From assembly GCF_003672135.1 (NCBI RefSeq), contig NC_039517.1:2108001-2172000 (forward strand): a stretch of 64,000 bases of DNA, in the 5' to 3' direction. A program made the position numbers and the translations under genes. Origin of the DNA: Ooceraea biroi. Its lineage: Eukaryota > Arthropoda > Insecta > Hymenoptera > Formicidae. Shown in pieces: positions 34,625-46,680 of this stretch. The first letter of the stretch is position 1; the number at the start of each line of letters is the position of its first letter. Under the pieces are notes generated by a model. The model searched no databases and was not told the origin of the DNA. It saw only the letters and a list, made by a program, of their open reading frames with translations.

Positions 34625-35878
34625 TTAGGAGTGTGATTTAGTTTTGAGGGTTTTGCAACAGATGCCTGTAGTGTCAGTTTGTTCCAATAGCTCTTTCCGA
34701 TAACTGTTGTTTCTTACAGTCTTGACATTATCCATGCCATTTAGTAGCATTATAGCAATAGACGCAATAACAGTCGTGTTTATATCATCGTAAAAATGCA
34801 ACTTCCGAAAGAGCGTTTTCGACATGCGTTGCTTTTGTTTTTTAATCAAAAGAAAACTGCCGCTGACGGTTATAGAATTCTTGTGAAAACTTATGGTGAT
34901 TCTGCCCCATCAATTAAGACGTGTGAATACTGGTTTAGACGCTTTAAAAGTGGTCATACTGATGTGAAGGACAAAGAACGCTCGGGACAACCTAGAAAGC
35001 TTGAAAATGCAGATTTGCAAGCATTATTGCACGAAAATTCAACAGAATCCACTTCAGAACTTGCCAGAGCATTAAATGTTGCTCGTACAACATTTACATG
35101 AAATGGGAAAAATTCAGAAAGAAGGGAAATGGGTTCGACATGAATTATCGGAAAGTGCCATTGCGAACCGGTTGAACATTTGCATTTCGTTGATCGCCAG
35201 GCAACAAAAGAAGAGTCTTTTGTCTCGGATCGTTACTGGGGATGAAAAGTGGATCTATTTTGGTAATCCGAAACGCAGAAAATCATGGGTGGATCCAGGC
35301 GAACCGTCAACATCCACTCCGAGACGCAATATTCACGGTTGAAAAGTAATGCTCTGTATTTGGTGGGATAGTGAACTATGAGCTGTTAAATCCGCATGAG
35401 ACTGTCACGGCTGATCGTTATCGACACCAATTGTACAAGTTGAAGCAAGTATTGGACGAAAAACGAGCACCAATTGCGAGTAAACGACGGAAAGTGATTC
35501 TTCTTCGTGACAACGCTCGATCTCACGTTGCGTTATCAGTGAAACAAACACTGTTAGAGCTTGAATGGGAAGTCTTACCGCACCCCGCGTGTTCTCCGGA
35601 CATTGCTCCATGCGATTATTATTTGTTTCGATCGATGCAACACGCTTTAGAGGATACACACTTTCATAATTTGGAAGAAGTGCGAAAAGTCGTCGCCGAA
35701 TGGATGAACTGAAAAGAAGAGTGATTTTATCGTGGTGGAATCCATCTGTTGCCAGAAAGATGGGAAAAAGTTATAGAAAAGGAAGGAAAATATTTTGATT
35801 AAGGTATTCATTCATTATCATATTTAAATACATGCGTTTTTGAGCAAAAAAACCCTCAAAACTAAATCACACCCCTAA
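34625..35878 (+). mobile_element. mariner copy 4, full length, plus-strand orientation
   Basis: TTAGGAGTGTGATTTAG begins at 34625 after TA (34623-34624). The other end finishes at 35878 before TA (35879-35880). At 1254 bp it is inverted relative to copies 1 to 3. It lacks the 6-bp insertion of copies 2 and 3 and retains the 17 bp lost from copy 1, so it is closest to the common ancestor. Confidence 0.95.
34796..35712 (+). pseudogene. mariner transposase, broken, copy 4
   Basis: The N-terminal DNA-binding part is an uninterrupted 101 codons (34796-35101, MQLPKERF to NVARTTFT). The linker and first catalytic block (HEMGKIQKEGKW, then TGDEKWIYF) is in another frame at 35076-35342, ending at a TGA after NIHG. 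The second block (35371-35712, NYELLNP, LLRDNARSH, SPDIAPCDYYLF) ends at a TGA after EAEWMN-like sequence (VAEWMN). DNARPH has become DNARSH here. Spacing between the second and third Asp is 34 residues. The lesions match those in the other copies, so the element was already dead when it spread. Confidence 0.88.
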
Positions 35879-35880
35879 TA

Positions 35881-38386
35881 CATCGGCCGCGACGATGATC
35901 AAAAGCGCGCGCTGCTCGACCGGCGTCGCGACGCATCGATTAACGTAATATCAGGAGGGTTGCCGGTAATGCTCCGAGGTTCTCCTCCGTTGCGACCAGC
36001 TTTACGGTATTGCAGATGTGTAATTGTTCATAAGGGGAAAATGGCAGTCTTCTAAAGATTCGCGTTGCGAAGTATCGATCCAAGCGGGAATGCTTGATCC
36101 AATTTTCAATTAACGATCGGACTCTCCTCGCAAATTACTCGCAATGTTCCTAAGGGCGAAGGGTCGAAGGGCCCCCAGCGCGGCTTCCACTGGAGCTTCG
36201 GCTGGAGGAATAATTAAGCGCTCTTTCATCGCGATCATTACTCAGCCTCGTTCATTCATCAGTCTGCGCCGTATTGAATATGTTTATCGCGTATCTCTCA
36301 TCGGTCAACTCCGCTCGCGATCTGCAATCCTCGCGTTATCAACGAGTTTCGCGGACCCCGCGGAATTTCCAGCCGAGCGGAGAGAACCCTCTCAAGGAGG
36401 ACGGCGGAAGAGAACCATCCCCCTCACGATGGGATACAAAGCTCTCACACCGCGTCACGTGGTTTGCGCCACGTTGTTCCAATAAGGCACCCCAAACAAG
36501 GGTGGCTTAATATCCATCGAGCTTCATTGTGCGTCGCGACCCCTTTTCGTTGGCGGAGAGGGAGGACAGGGTTTTATCAATACGCGTATTTAACGAGCTC
36601 TTCGCCCGCTAAGACCCACCACCCACCCTCGGAACGTTGTCAGGTAAATGAGTCCCGGCTCCTACAATGCTCCTCGATCGATACACGTCGGGGAGTCGAC
36701 AATCGAGGCGACGTCGGATCCGATCTGCCTGATCGGAAGTGCCTACCAGCTCCGAGAAAGAGAAAGGGAAAGAGAGAGAGAGAGTCCCATCGCTCCTTCG
36801 TGAAAATCACTTTCCCTTTTTTCGCAAGCGGTCCACGTAAGCCACCCTCCCTCGACCCCTCGTTCTTCGTCATACCCGGCACGTGTGCCCGGGCACTTCC
36901 CGGCGCACCTACGTGCCTCTTATGAAGAATCCCGACCGCGACGGCGAGGCGGGTGGAGATTCCGATACCGAATTTCCGGCGTTCCCGCCGCCCGACGTCG
37001 AAACGTATAGCCAGTTCGAGAAACGAGGAATTCCGTCCGCGAAATTCCCCGGCTGGCAGGCACTTCCTCGCTCCCCCCCCCCTTCGGGTCTCCCCCGCAC
37101 AGACATAAATGAGGGGTCGAAAGTGTTATCGATATGAGGGACTCGCGTCTACTCAGCGACCGGGTCGACCAATCTCTCCCCCGCGGCCCACCCCACGTCG
37201 TAACCGCCACGAGAGCAAGATTATCGGCGAGCCCGAAGGCAACGGGGTACTCCCAGGGCTGCGAGTCTTTCTATGGAATAACGAACAGCGAATTTTGTAA
37301 ATTATATATTAATCCTTTATGAAACTTAGTGGAATTAATCGGTGAATTTTTCAGACGAGTCTCATTAAAGCCGCCTCTTTTTTATATAAGTTTCCATTGG
37401 CTTATTAAATTCCGTATTTCGTATCGACAAGTTTAACTCGACAAGTTAACTCGCATTGCGAAGCCTCAAGCAACGTTGCCGCAATATCCCGACCGGGCTG
37501 ATTGCAAGTATTGTATAACAGGCGAGCGAGTTTCTTCGCGAAACTGCCGACGTTAACTCACTTTTGTTGTAACGGAAAGATCAAATTCGCATCGCTCTCG
37601 ATGCATCAAACATTATACGTCGCCGATAAAGCAGCGGCGGTAAGCTCATGCGAGAGTAAAGCATGAATTGAAGCGAGGAGGCGGACAAATTTTCTCATCG
37701 CGTTCGCGAGGCAATTTCTTCTGGCGGCGACGACGGCGATCGCGCACAGAGCCGCGCGCTGTCTCGAGCCGGTCCAGCGGAATGAAGCTGTTTCCACAGC
37801 GATTAATTCGTCCCTTCCGGTGCATTACCGCGGCGGCGGCCGCGTAATAACACGGCGATGTATCGGTAATACCGCCGGCGTGGCGTGCGTTTTGCAACTC
37901 TCCGCTCTGCGGGCGGGATCCCTCTCTCTGTCGGTCTTACTATCGCGAGGAACCGGTTTCTTCCGGTCGCTCGTAAGAGGCAAGGTGTCGAAATCCCGCC
38001 GACCGGATCTCGCGAATTAATTCAGCGAATTAGCGGACGGCGAGACAACGGCAAGGACCAACGGCGAATCGGCGCGGCAAGAACCGCGACCCGCGAAATT
38101 ACCATCTCACTTTAATGACGAGCACCGGGGATTATACGATATATTTGCACGATGTTATCCGGCGTAATGCGATATTACGCCGCGTATTTTCCGAGCTTAA
38201 CGAATGTCCGTTTCGGGACCGAGTTGGCCGAGATGGAATAACCAGCAACAGAATTCTGCTCGCGAATTTCCGCGCTTCGTAATACTTGGCGAGTCATCTT
38301 GGCGAGACGATGAGCGCGTGCGATATTTGCGAGCTGTTTTATTAACGCTGCGTTTTATGGTATTAACGAAAGTTCTCTCTTTGCAG
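35881..38386. other. Intron end before the membrane-segment exon
   Basis: CpG-rich sequence with an AG run near 36771-36784. The last bases (38371-38386) form the pyrimidine-rich acceptor of the exon at 38387. No other exon was recognised. Confidence 0.5.
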
Positions 38387-38499
38387 ATGATCGACGCGTC
38401 TTATCACACGAATCCATCGCTGAAAAGCACTGCCGTGATCATCAGTTGCGTGGTGGTCCTCCTGGTGATGGCCGCGGTCGTGACCGTCGTCTTCTGGAA
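38387..38499 (+). CDS. Exon encoding a single membrane-spanning segment
   Basis: An acceptor (AGTTCTCTCTTTGCAG) precedes 38387 and a consensus GTAAGT donor follows at 38500. The exon starts on a codon boundary, matching the end of exon 41-218, and ends two bases into a codon. The 37 full codons start MIDASYHTNPSLKS. About 22 strongly hydrophobic residues follow (residues 16-37, ending VVFW) and then a Lys codon begins at the donor. This is the pattern of a type I single-pass membrane protein: a polar extracellular juxtamembrane stretch with Cys/Pro-rich sequence upstream, one membrane helix and a basic stop-transfer. The initial ATG could be an alternative start. The family is not recognised. 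The long minus-strand frame over the same bases is a shadow. Confidence 0.7.
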
Positions 38500-38809
38500 G
38501 TAAGTAAATCTCCCTTGCCGGCCATTTTCTCGAGCCCGCTCGTATGACGAGACACGTAAAAGTCTCTACGAGGTCGTCCGGCTTGTCGGTGCTCGTCCGC
38601 GACAATAAAGCGCCAGGTTTCATTCGCGCCAGGACGTCGTAAGGTGGCCGAGGTCCGAGGCCGTTCAGGTTGTAACCGTATTTCAAGGGTTCGAGAGGCC
38701 ATCCGAGCTTCTTACGAGCGAAGGGCAAGGGACACGACGGGAGAGCAGGGACGAGGAGGATGCACAAGGGAACGTGGGGAGAGAGAGAATGCCTTGTGCA
38801 GAAGTAGCT

Positions 38810-40780
38810 CCTAAATTACCTAAAAATAGGGCGCCCAGGACGAGGAAGCGAACGCTTCGGCACCTAGCAGGGTGCTTCCGCTGGCGCCCGGTTGTTTCTC
38901 TTCTTCCTCGTACCGTGACACCATGATCTTTCTCCTTAATTATTTAGTTGATTTTTTTCTGGATTATTTTCTTGATTATTTAAGTAGTTATCAGCGTACA
39001 GCACCAATTCCATACAGAAAAAATGAAATTAACGCAATATTTCACTATTTAAATTATTTTTTTATCAGTCATAAAAAATCCTACTTCAACTAATTTTATT
39101 AGAAAAATATTGCGTTGAATTAATTTTTTTCTGTATATAATTGCTGCTGTACGCTGATGACTTAAATAATCAAGAAAATAATCCAGAAAAAAATCAACTA
39201 AATAATCAAGGAACATCTGACACCGATTACTGAGTGATGAAATAATTAAAAAATTTTTCGGTCTGATTACTGATTAATCAAGTAATTAAAATTATTATGT
39301 TCTGATTGCTGATTAATCAAGTAACAAAAATATTTTATACTATAATTACTGATTAATCGAATAATTAAAAATTTTTTCACTTTGATTACTGATTACTGGA
39401 GTAATTGAAAAATTGTTTATTTTGATTACTGATTAATCGAGTAATTGAGAAATTGTTCTTTTTGATTACTGATTAATCAATTAATCGGGAATTATTTTTT
39501 CCTGTTAAATAAATAATTAAATACTCAAGTAATATTAATTTATTATTAATGTTTTGCCGATCCCTGCTCCAGAGAACTCTCGATCTATGGAGAATAAATA
39601 TACGGTATCTCGCGAATATCGTACTCGGTGATTACGGTATTTTATAATTTTATGAGCCTCGGTATCCTGAATGCCTTCTCTTTTCTCAAAGTAAAATACG
39701 CTCATCTTTAATTGATCTCGTTTCTCGTAATTAGAGTCGCTAATAATACGCTGCTGGAAACGAGCTAATTATATCTGAACAGAATTTCCGATACAGTTAC
39801 ACGGCTTTTTATCCCGCGTCTACGAGATACGGTGGCGATAGCTGTGCCACACTGAGGCGATCAAGAGGACACAGGAGAGCGGCTGGCTCTCGAGTATATT
39901 CTAAATTACCCGAAAATGGAGCAAGCTGAAGACGAGCGCGACGAGGAGAGGCCTGCCACTTTAATTAATACCTAACCGTGTTCCCGACAGCCTGTGGCTC
40001 CGGTTCCCATATCGCGCGGTCGAGATCTGGGTCGCGGCGCTTGAGATTAGATGATGACTTCGTAATTAACGAGAATGCCATCTTGGCGAATCGTGCCGCC
40101 GCGTAAAAAGGAGCGCGCGCATCCCGCAATTAAAATTAACAATCAGCGAGAACGAGCGTTACGAGCGCGCGAATGTCCGCGAGACGTCGCGTTTCGTCCG
40201 CCTGAAATTTTCCAGAGAAATTTTTATCAGCTTTATCGTCTTGACGCTGAGGTGAGGAGGCGAGCGGAGAGAGAGAGAGAGACCGTCGTCGCGCTAATGG
40301 GCCCTAAATTAGCCAAAAACAATGCTTCCGCTTCACTACTACCGCAGCCTGCCACCGACAGCGTCTGGTTCTTGCTCGCTTCTACGAGCGCGCGCTAATC
40401 TACAAGCAGCTGCAGTAAATTCACTCGGGAACAACGGTAACCCCCCTGCCTGTGCAAGTTCTCGGTCATCCTTTGAGAATTTTCGAAACTCGCGCACATT
40501 CCTCTCTCGTTACGCTCCGTTTTCTCCGGTCGGCGCCTTCGCCATTCTTTCGGTCCTTCCTCGAAAAATTTTACAAACTCCGGCGCGTACCCCCGTTATC
40601 CTCGCGCGCTTCGGAAATGTCGGAGGCTCGGCAAAAACCGTCTTACGGGCCTTTCGAGCGTGCTCGAGCCACGAGTGTGAGGGAACGAACAGAGGTGTAG
40701 AGAGAGAAGTAGAGAGAGAGGGAGAGAGAACGCTACGCCTAATTGACATTCCGGTGAGTCCTAAATTAAAGCAGAAATAG
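38810..40780. repeat. Four spaced copies of a CCTAAATTA motif after the membrane exon
   Basis: CCTAAATTACCTAAAAATAG-like words occur at 38810-38830, 39900-39918 (CTAAATTACCCGAAAATG), 40303-40320 (CCTAAATTAGCCAAAAAC) and 40760-40780 (CCTAAATTAAAGCAGAAATA). Their nature is unknown. The spacing is irregular (about 1090, 400 and 460 bp). Confidence 0.45.
38934..39566. mobile_element. hAT non-autonomous element, copy B, left end missing
   Basis: The right end TGCCGATCCCTG is present (ends 39566). The 40-bp array (about 39230-39495) and the CAACGCAATATTT inverted blocks match copies A and C. The left side begins abruptly near 38934 inside the TTAATTATTTAGTTGA segment, without the CAGGGATCGGCA end. 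No target duplication can be paired. Confidence 0.85.
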
Positions 40781-43367
40781 GCCATTCCAGAAATGGGCGT
40801 GCGCCTAGGCGCTGTTACGTACCGCCGACAGCGGAAACAGCGCGCCGGTAATTTGTGACACGGTAGCTCATGCTAGAGCCGGTGCCGGAGCTCGCTAGCT
40901 CGAGCTAGCACTGCTCTGCGGATCCGCGGGACACGGGAAAATACATTTACCCGGCCGACCGGGTAGCTTACTTGGCCAGATTTACGGATGCACATGTACG
41001 TCACGAGGAAACCGACCGCGCGTTGTCGCGCGTTGATTGGATGCCCGCTAAAAAATGGCACGGCGCGATAAGACGAATAGCAGAGACACGTGAAAAACTT
41101 GACGACTCAACGGAGCGCCAAACCGGGGCGCATCGCGTTCCTGCCCCCGGTAATCCTCTGCACCCTCTCGCAGACTCGATCCATCATCGTGTTGCGCAAC
41201 CCTCTCGGCGCTTGCAGCGAGATGCGAGTAGCGAGAGCAGCCTCGCTTGATTTCGACGAATTCAAAGATTGCGGAATGACTTACGATGGGAGGGCAGATT
41301 CCAAGGGAAGAATTTGCACGAAGAAGTCCTTCAACGGAGACGACGAGCAGCGTGTAATTTCGTGTACCAAAATACAGAGACGCGCATCTGCATCGCGCGT
41401 TTCGGTTCCGACATATCTGGTTTTTGGCCGACTGGTTTTCGTGATCATTCAGATCATCCGATTCGATCCAGGTCTAGGCTAGATCCAGGCTAATGAGCAT
41501 CGAATCGCGCGGCTCTCGCGATTCTATCCGGTGAGCATCGATTGGTGGACCAGAAATCGCCGGCCGAGGAGACGATTTCGGCCGCACAGTGCCCCGTATT
41601 CACGATCTTGTACCGCAGGGATCTCATTGACGACGTAGGCTCTTGAACCCGACAACGGCGGTCCTGTTTTCGCACGTTTATCGTAATGTTCGAGCGTTAT
41701 CGACGACGGGGACGGTAGTATCTCAAGTGTATTAACGGTACGAGCATTCGCACGCCCCGTGGGTGGTATCGTAATCTTCTAGTACGTGGTGGACACGTGT
41801 CATCACGGACAGAATGGTCAAGGCTTATCACGATGAAATAATTTTTATAATTAATAGTACTGGGAAGAGAGTGAAAACAAGAAGACACTTCTTTGATTGC
41901 AAGTCGCAAGTCGAGAAGAAAATTATAGATCTTGAAATCTGCCATTGAAGACTATGCATAAATATATTTAATTTGATTAAAAAATAATAATAAATAATAA
42001 TGCTTGCATTCTTGAGACATCTAATCGTCTCCACGATTTTCTAAGAAATATATGCGTTTGAGAAATACTTGCATTTTTTCTGTTTTCTCTGTCCTTTTCT
42101 TAAAAAACACTGTTTAATTACGATTATTAACTGTACATCGAAGAAGCGAGACGCTGTCGCCAGCAACGATTAATAATCAATTATTCCTGAGAAGATTCTC
42201 CTCGCGAGCAGGATTTCGCTGAAATTTCTCAGCCATTCGGAACAATCGTGACTCTGTTTATCGTAATGGCTGCGGCCCATTATTGAGCGTGACGTCTCGA
42301 GCATTGCGGCGTCTTGCGGCTGGTTACTTTGTGGGTGGGCATCGGCCTCCTTTTCCCGACGTTTCTCCACGCGGTTTCGCACGCTCTCGTACGGTTCCTC
42401 CTCTTCGTTCTCGTGGCCATCGGTTACCCGTATCATCGCGTATTTCCCGCATTTGTATACGGAGTCATGACTATAGTTCATTCTCGTGAAAACGAACTCC
42501 AAATTTAGGTCCACCAATCGAGACTAGAATTGGTTTTACGAAAATATCTGTATTTTAAATCGAGGAAAACGGAAGACGAATTTAACGTAAAAATTAATTT
42601 TTTCGTAGGTCCTAGTGATTTCTTCTTGGAAAGAAATTCTTTGTAACTGGGCTTCGTAATCGAAAAAAAATATATGACAAAATGAATTTGGTATTTACTA
42701 GATGAGGGACGCAAAGTCGCAGCTGTTTCGCGAAGCAATCTACTTGAGAACATCGTCGCGGAAAAATGAACTTTATCTCGCGGTACTTCGTTATTATTTA
42801 TACGTAATAATTTATTTTACTATTATGGAGTGGCGGAGGCTGCAAATCCAGGCTCCTGCCATAAGGGACAACGACTTCAACTGCGGCATTACACACATAC
42901 ACACAAGCGGAACGCGAAGAACCGACATGACCGCCCGTAGTTTGTATGCTAATCAGAACCGTGTTCCTTCCCATCCCGTGCATCCTCGCCGCCATCCACG
43001 ATCTCCACGACGGGCTCCGACTATCGTCAACTCTATTTTCTATCGCGTCTTAACACCCCCGCGCGGCATTCGCGCCCTTGTTCGGCGCCGAACGCGGCCG
43101 ACTGATTCCGCCAGTTTTATTTCAAGACGCGGACATTACCGCCCGATATAATCGAGAAACGAAAAGGCGAATGGCCTCGTTTAGCGTTAAATGTACGGTG
43201 AGAATCGTACTCGCGTCGCGGATCCAACGCTCAAGTTTTCCGGCTGTCTAGTACCGCTTTATCCACTGTGATAAAATTAACAATTACCGTAAAACCATCG
43301 ATGGACGCGCGGAACGCGATCACTGCTCGATGATGATCATCTTGTTCAGCGCGAGAATCGCCAAAGG
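39567..43367. other. Mixed sequence, no gene seen
   Basis: CpG-rich blocks alternate with AT-rich ones (41830-42130). A perfect 16-bp palindrome GCTAGCTCGAGCTAGC lies at 40894-40909. No splice-bounded exon was recognised. Confidence 0.5.
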
Positions 43368-43369
43368 CA

Positions 43370-44200
43370 CACCCACAAAAAAGATTTCTGGACTTAATGC
43401 TATTACTCTTTAATCTATCATAAAATAAGATCGCTATAGCGACAATCATATTTATTATTGAAAAGAAGCATATTTTAATCTTGAATAGAAAATTCGAAAA
43501 TCTAGATTCAAATAATCTTCGTGCTATCTCATTCATTTTCTCAGAAGGATTTAGATACAAATTTGTAGCAAGTTCAAAATATTCTTGATTTCACAATATT
43601 GTGAGATCTAAAAGACATCTTATTCTATTCTTCTAAGAGAATTTGTAGAATCTGCACAAAACGGCCAATATTTATGTGTTGCAATCGAAAATCGGGAAAG
43701 TGTTTCTGTTATTTACAATGAATAAGTGCAAAAGATATGGAAATGTCTTATCTCGAATCTTATTTCTCAAGTAAGTATATTGTATATACTTACTTACATT
43801 TCCATATCTTTTAATATTTCTTGCATTGTAAATAACAGAAACACTTTCCCGATTTTCGATTGCAACACATAAATATTAGCCGTTTTATCCGAATAAAGGA
43901 CGCAGAAGCGCCGAGTCGACGAGCGACTGTGAGAAAATGATGCGTCGACATCGACAAAGCCTACTATAAAGTGGTACTAATATCAAATTATTCTACATAC
44001 AAGAATATATAAGCATAAATGTGTACATGTTACTCTTGTCTGAAGACAGTAAGACAATCTTATTTAATTCGAGAGAGAAGAATAGAAATTACTGATTTAA
44101 ATTAAAAATTGTTTTATTTTCATATTTTTTATACTTGTAATACGATTAAATTAGTGAAGAATATTTTTCGTCTTGTTATCAGAAATCCTTTCTGAGGGTG
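43370..44200 (-). mobile_element. 831-bp CACTA-like MITE, copy b
   Basis: Starts CACCCACAAAAAAGATTTC and ends CTTTCTGAGGGTG. CA is duplicated on both sides (43368-43369, 44201-44202). Its length is identical to copies a and c. The same nested inverted repeat lies around 43660-43895. Confidence 0.9.
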
Positions 44201-44202
44201 CA

Positions 44203-46675
44203 ATGTCGCTCCTCTTTCCGTTGCGACACGTAAAATTACGAAAAGCTACTTGAAACGGCGTGATTCCTGCCGTTTCGCGCGCATCGGAAAATAGCGTGCA
44301 CCGCAAACAGAACGTAATTCGGGAAAACGGGGCAACCCGGTTTATCAACATTTCCCCATGCGACAGATAACGTCAGCCAACGTGCGGATCCGCGCGAACA
44401 AACCGGAAGAGACGAATTGCGGGACCACCGGAAACGAACGCGGGCGCCCGCGTTACTCCCCGAGCGTTTCCCCGCAACCTCTTTTCCGAGCGTTTCCCCT
44501 CATTTCCCGGCACCTTGCCGCGCTTTGTCTCCATAAGCCACATTCGGGTCACCGGCACGAGGTTGCCTTAACGATCTGCATTGCATCAGCGTTTCGTTCT
44601 CTCATGTACTCCGTTCGTCTCGTCTACTCTGCCATAAAGGGTGTCAGTGTCCAAATCCGGGACATGGGACATTTTTCGAGAGCAGCGGAAATCAAACGTA
44701 CTCGGAAAAAGATCAAATTCTTGGCTGTTTATCAGGAAATACTGACTATTAAAAATTGCGATACTAAAAATTAAGTTGAGAGTCATAAATTTTTTATTAA
44801 TTTTTTTAAGGTATAAAGATGTGAAGATTATCGTAAAGACTTTTTAAATCTTTGAAATTATTGTTTGATATCTTACTTTCCTAGTTCACGTTCAGAATGA
44901 ATATTTTCCAAATGAGGAATACTTGAGAGTTTTGTGGAATTTAATCAGACAATTGCAACTTATAAATTCCAAATTTTTATAATTATGTTTGATATTTATC
45001 AAGAATAGGAAGAAAAATTCATGAAGTTGTCACGTAGAATCCTCCTCCACCCGGTCTCGTTCTTTTGGATTCCTTCTCGCGATACAATTGGAAATATATA
45101 CGATTGACAAACAAGAACTCCTGTTACTTTATATGGCAAACAAACGAATCGGACGATCGGTTTTATCTTGTTTATGCCTTCGGTGCATCTCGAAGAGATA
45201 GTTCCGATAGCTTCCGCAGAAGTGCCAAAGTTCCGACGAAACTTTGACATCGTGACGATGACGACGACAAATAACATGGTATCGATATAACAAGCAAGTA
45301 AATTAAAAGAAACGCTGGTAGAAATGCAGATTGGCGCAAAATCGTCTCCGCGAAATCGCAGCTTGCTCCTGAGACCACAAGATTTCCCCTCTCTTCATCC
45401 CTCATAAAGAATTTAACACAATCCTCCCCGTGGAAACGAGCTGGGAATCATAGCGAAGCCACCGGAAATTAAAGAGTTAAAGTTTCAGCATTAGAAGGGG
45501 CTAATACACGTCGCCGGAAATGCGCCTTCAGGTAGAAAGAATCCAACCGGATTAAATTCCCTCGCCTCGCCCGTCTCTTCCCCTCGTTCTCGTTCGTCTT
45601 TTCCGCCTACGAGCCCGCGAACGTGACGCGAAATTTTCCTGCGCCCTTATCGCACGCGGAATTCCCCTCCAAGTACTTCCCAACGGCCCTTTTCTCCCTT
45701 TTCCTGCGCGCCATGGCGGCTCGAGGCGGATGAAATGCGTGCCGCCGTGCGGATCGCGAGCGGTAAATAATATAACGTTTCTCTGCGCGGGGGGGGGGGG
45801 GACATGTCACGGCGCGGTCTACTGAGGATAGGGGGTGTCTTCGCGCGTATGCCGTATGAAAACCGACAATTAGGTAGAGTGGGTGCGACCTCCGCTATAT
45901 TTAGCCGTCAACCATCCTGACGCGTTGTGCACGTTTCCTCGTCGTCGTCGTCATCGTCTTCGTCTTCGCAGTCATCGCTCGTTAACGCGGCGCGCCTCGC
46001 GGTGTCTAAAAAAATATATATATATACGGTGGTACCCGCTACTTTCCGGCAACCCTTCTGTCGCGATGCGACGAGACACCGAGACAAGGACGATGCGCGC
46101 AAGAAAATCGTGGGATGCACTTACGGATATTACCGGCTACCCAGCCGGAGGAGCGGGAGCATTTCCAGACACCGGCTGCACCGAGATCGTTGGAATTAAA
46201 GCGTCCCGTGTAGCGAGAGAGCGGCGAGGTGGCGTGAAATTTAAGGGTGGATCTACGAGATCACGCAGCCACGCGGGAAATTCTACTCTACTCTTCCTGA
46301 CGTTGAATTTTAGTCGGATCGCGATGATATCACATCATCGTCCTGAACATTTCTCCAAGAACCACCTCACCCTAACTACAAAGAAGTAGCTGCAAATTTA
46401 CGTCTCTAGAAAACTCGACATGGTGTCCTATAATTCAATTTTAATTATATTTGTATTATTCACTGAAGCGTTTTCGTCACCGTCATTTTTGGAGTCAACT
46501 AGCCGAACTCGTGATAATCAGAAGGTCATTGTGACCGTCATCGGGGATGACGAGGGGTGACTGCGGCGACACTTGGCAACGCGTCGGCTGCGAAATCGCC
46601 AACGCGTTACATACGCGGCTGCAATTTCGACGGCGATTCGAATTATTGGGGGTGACGCTGACGAGGGCGCCGCGC
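44203..46675. other. Mixed sequence with simple repeats, no gene seen
   Basis: Holds a 13-base G run (45789-45801), a GTC/TCG-type trinucleotide tract (45938-45968) and a TA run (46014-46026). Open frames over the trinucleotide tract give only poly-Ser or poly-Asp/Glu and are not convincing. Confidence 0.55.
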
Positions 46676-46680
46676 CGGTG

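Larger units (their letters stand above)
219..38386 (+). other. Probable giant intron (about 38 kb) between the two exons
   Basis: It begins with GTAAGT (219-224) and ends with a pyrimidine-rich tract and TTTGCAG (38380-38386). Both flanking exons break between codons (phase 0). The interval holds mariner copies 1 to 4, two hAT-type elements, one CACTA-like element, a TTAA-flanked foldback and an element with CCCGACTAG ends. No exon with clear coding character was recognised inside. Whether the two exons are adjacent in a transcript is inferred from phase and orientation; unseen exons or nested genes could exist. Confidence 0.5.

Noticed and set aside
38363..38767. 134-codon minus-strand frame over the membrane exon
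   Set aside because: It is the antisense shadow of the exon and its flanks; the plus strand has matching splice sites and a membrane segment.
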